Assembly: GCF_018987235.1 (NCBI RefSeq)
Contig: NZ_CP072197.1
Coordinates: 186,001-250,000, forward strand
From: Lactobacillus crispatus
GTDB lineage: Bacteria > Bacillota > Bacilli > Lactobacillales > Lactobacillaceae
Length of the DNA: 64,000 bases
Direction: 5' to 3'
The position numbers were made by a program, and so were the translations under genes. Shown one piece after another: positions 63,137-64,000 of this stretch (the first letter of the stretch is position 1; each line of letters begins with the position of its first letter). The notes under the pieces were generated by a model, which worked only from the letters and a program-made list of their open reading frames with translations, was not told the DNA's origin and made no database searches.

Positions 63137-64000
63137 ATGATGTTAAAAGCAGCTAGCAAGAAGCGATCGAATATTGATATTCAGAGTATTCAACGTATTG
63201 CGCGTGAGTCACGTAGCGAGACGCTGGCGCGTTTACAGGCGAGTGCTGAAGGGCTTTCGACTAATAAGGCTGAAGAAAACCGTAAAGAATATGGTCAAAA
63301 CGAGATTATCACTAATACCAATGCTTCTAAATGGCGTTTGCTTTGGGAATCGGTTGCGACACCATTTACGGTAGTGTTATTAGTATTAACTTTGCTAACG
63401 CTTTTTACCAGTTATATTTTGATACCACAAGGCAATAGTGACTCAATCACAATTATTGTGATGGTTATTATGTTAATTGTGTCAGTGCTGGTTAATTTTA
63501 TTCAAAAGATTAAGATTGCTAGAGTAACAGATCAGTTGCTCAATCGGGTATCGGTTACTACGAATATTCGGCGTGATGGACACAATGTCGAGCTACCCAC
63601 AGATGAAGTAGTGATTGGGGATGTAATTAATTTATCGGCCGGCGACATGATTCCAGCGGATATGAAATTGCTAACTAGCAAGGACCTCTTTTGTTCATCA
63701 AGTTACTTAGATGGTGACCCTGAACCAGCTGAAAAAGTAGCGAATGTAATAATTAAGCCGAGCATGAGCAATGATTATTTAAACTATCCTAACATCTTGT
63801 ATGAAGGGACGACGATTGTGTCTGGCTCTGGAACCGGAATTGTTTTTGCTATCGGTAATCACACCGTTTTTGGTAAAGAAGTCCAAGCCATTTCACGTAA
63901 AAAAGTAAAAACTACATTGTTTGATCGTGAAATGAAACAACTAGCTAAGATCTTGATTGTCGCTACTGCAATTATCATCCCACTACTGTTTGTCATTAAT
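63137..64000 (+). CDS. mgtA: Mg2+-transporting P-type ATPase, N-terminal part (3' end outside window)
   Basis: 288 codons to the window edge. A cation-ATPase N domain (LQASAEGLSTNKAEENRKEYG with KYG-type turn) is followed by two membrane helices and the actuator domain (VVIGDVINLSAGDMIPADMKLL; LDGDPEPAEK at the TGES-like position). The phosphorylation site lies beyond the edge. GAAGGGAG precedes two adjacent ATG codons. The M-box leader supports magnesium import as the role. Confidence 0.9.
   Translation, partial: MMLKAASKKRSNIDIQSIQRIARESRSETLARLQASAEGLSTNKAEENRKEYGQNEIITNTNASKWRLLWESVATPFTVVLLVLTLLTLFTSYILIPQGNSDSITIIVMVIMLIVSVLVNFIQKIKIARVTDQLLNRVSVTTNIRRDGHNVELPTDEVVIGDVINLSAGDMIPADMKLLTSKDLFCSSSYLDGDPEPAEKVANVIIKPSMSNDYLNYPNILYEGTTIVSGSGTGIVFAIGNHTVFGKEVQAISRKKVKTTLFDREMKQLAKILIVATAIIIPLLFVIN

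Overview
The window is a chromosomal segment of a low-GC lactic acid bacterium, almost certainly a Lactobacillus of the acidophilus group (acidophilus / crispatus / helveticus / gallinarum). The evidence is two SlpA-type S-layer genes with near-identical leaders, SLAP-domain autolysins, PepE and PepO peptidases, a CBS-less IMP dehydrogenase and AGGAGG-type ribosome sites. The species is not settled from sequence alone.

Layout. 0-4 kb: end of nrdD, then nrdG, then a DUF59/DUF1858 gene and a DUF438/PAS gene, an anaerobic-metabolism cluster. 4.2-5.8 kb: an IS110-family element with a strongly structured non-coding end (candidate bridge RNA). 5.8-12 kb: MFS transporter, pepO, kup with a leader terminator, and an unknown acidic protein. 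12-15.3 kb: Rpn-type nuclease gene, a MazEF-like toxin-antitoxin pair sitting between an intact Ser-rich exported-protein gene and a second copy of that gene's 3' end, and a DUF1659/DUF2922 pair.

15.6-26.4 kb is the most unusual part: an S-layer switch island. Two slp genes face each other inside nested inverted repeats, an outer one of 211 bp (leader plus first codons) and an inner one of about 2,060 bp (cell-wall anchor plus an AlbA_2/ATPase gene). A consensus promoter lies just outside the left outer repeat. The right slp gene has lost its signal-peptide core. Both AlbA copies carry the same in-frame stop. The core of the island holds an unknown protein, a sigma-like factor, a complete Fst/par-type type I toxin-antitoxin module (antisense RNA, shared terminator, SD-sequestering hairpin), an IS256 element with 8-bp target duplication, and a small protein. 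The sigma gene's 3' end is duplicated around the toxin-antitoxin segment, as at mazEF.

26.4-44.5 kb: an interrupted gene, two SLAP-domain peptidoglycan hydrolases, CPA2 antiporter, pcp, oxidoreductase, two lipoproteins, gpmA, an epimerase-like gene, an envelope cluster (LCP protein, plsY, LtaS-like fusion, FN3 protein) and tyrS behind a Tyr T-box. 44.5-57.9 kb: small exported protein, tRNA-Thr, C1 peptidase plus HD hydrolase, two oppA genes, guaB, oppBCDF and pepE, a peptide uptake and breakdown block. 58-64 kb: hsp20 and greA divergent around a CIRCE operator, a CPBP-like membrane protein, tRNA-Gly, SRAP, trpS, a dCMP-deaminase-like gene, a TPM-like protein and an M-box-controlled Mg2+ P-type ATPase running off the end.

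All calls come from reading the sequence. Similarity statements rest on remembered family motifs, not on searches.
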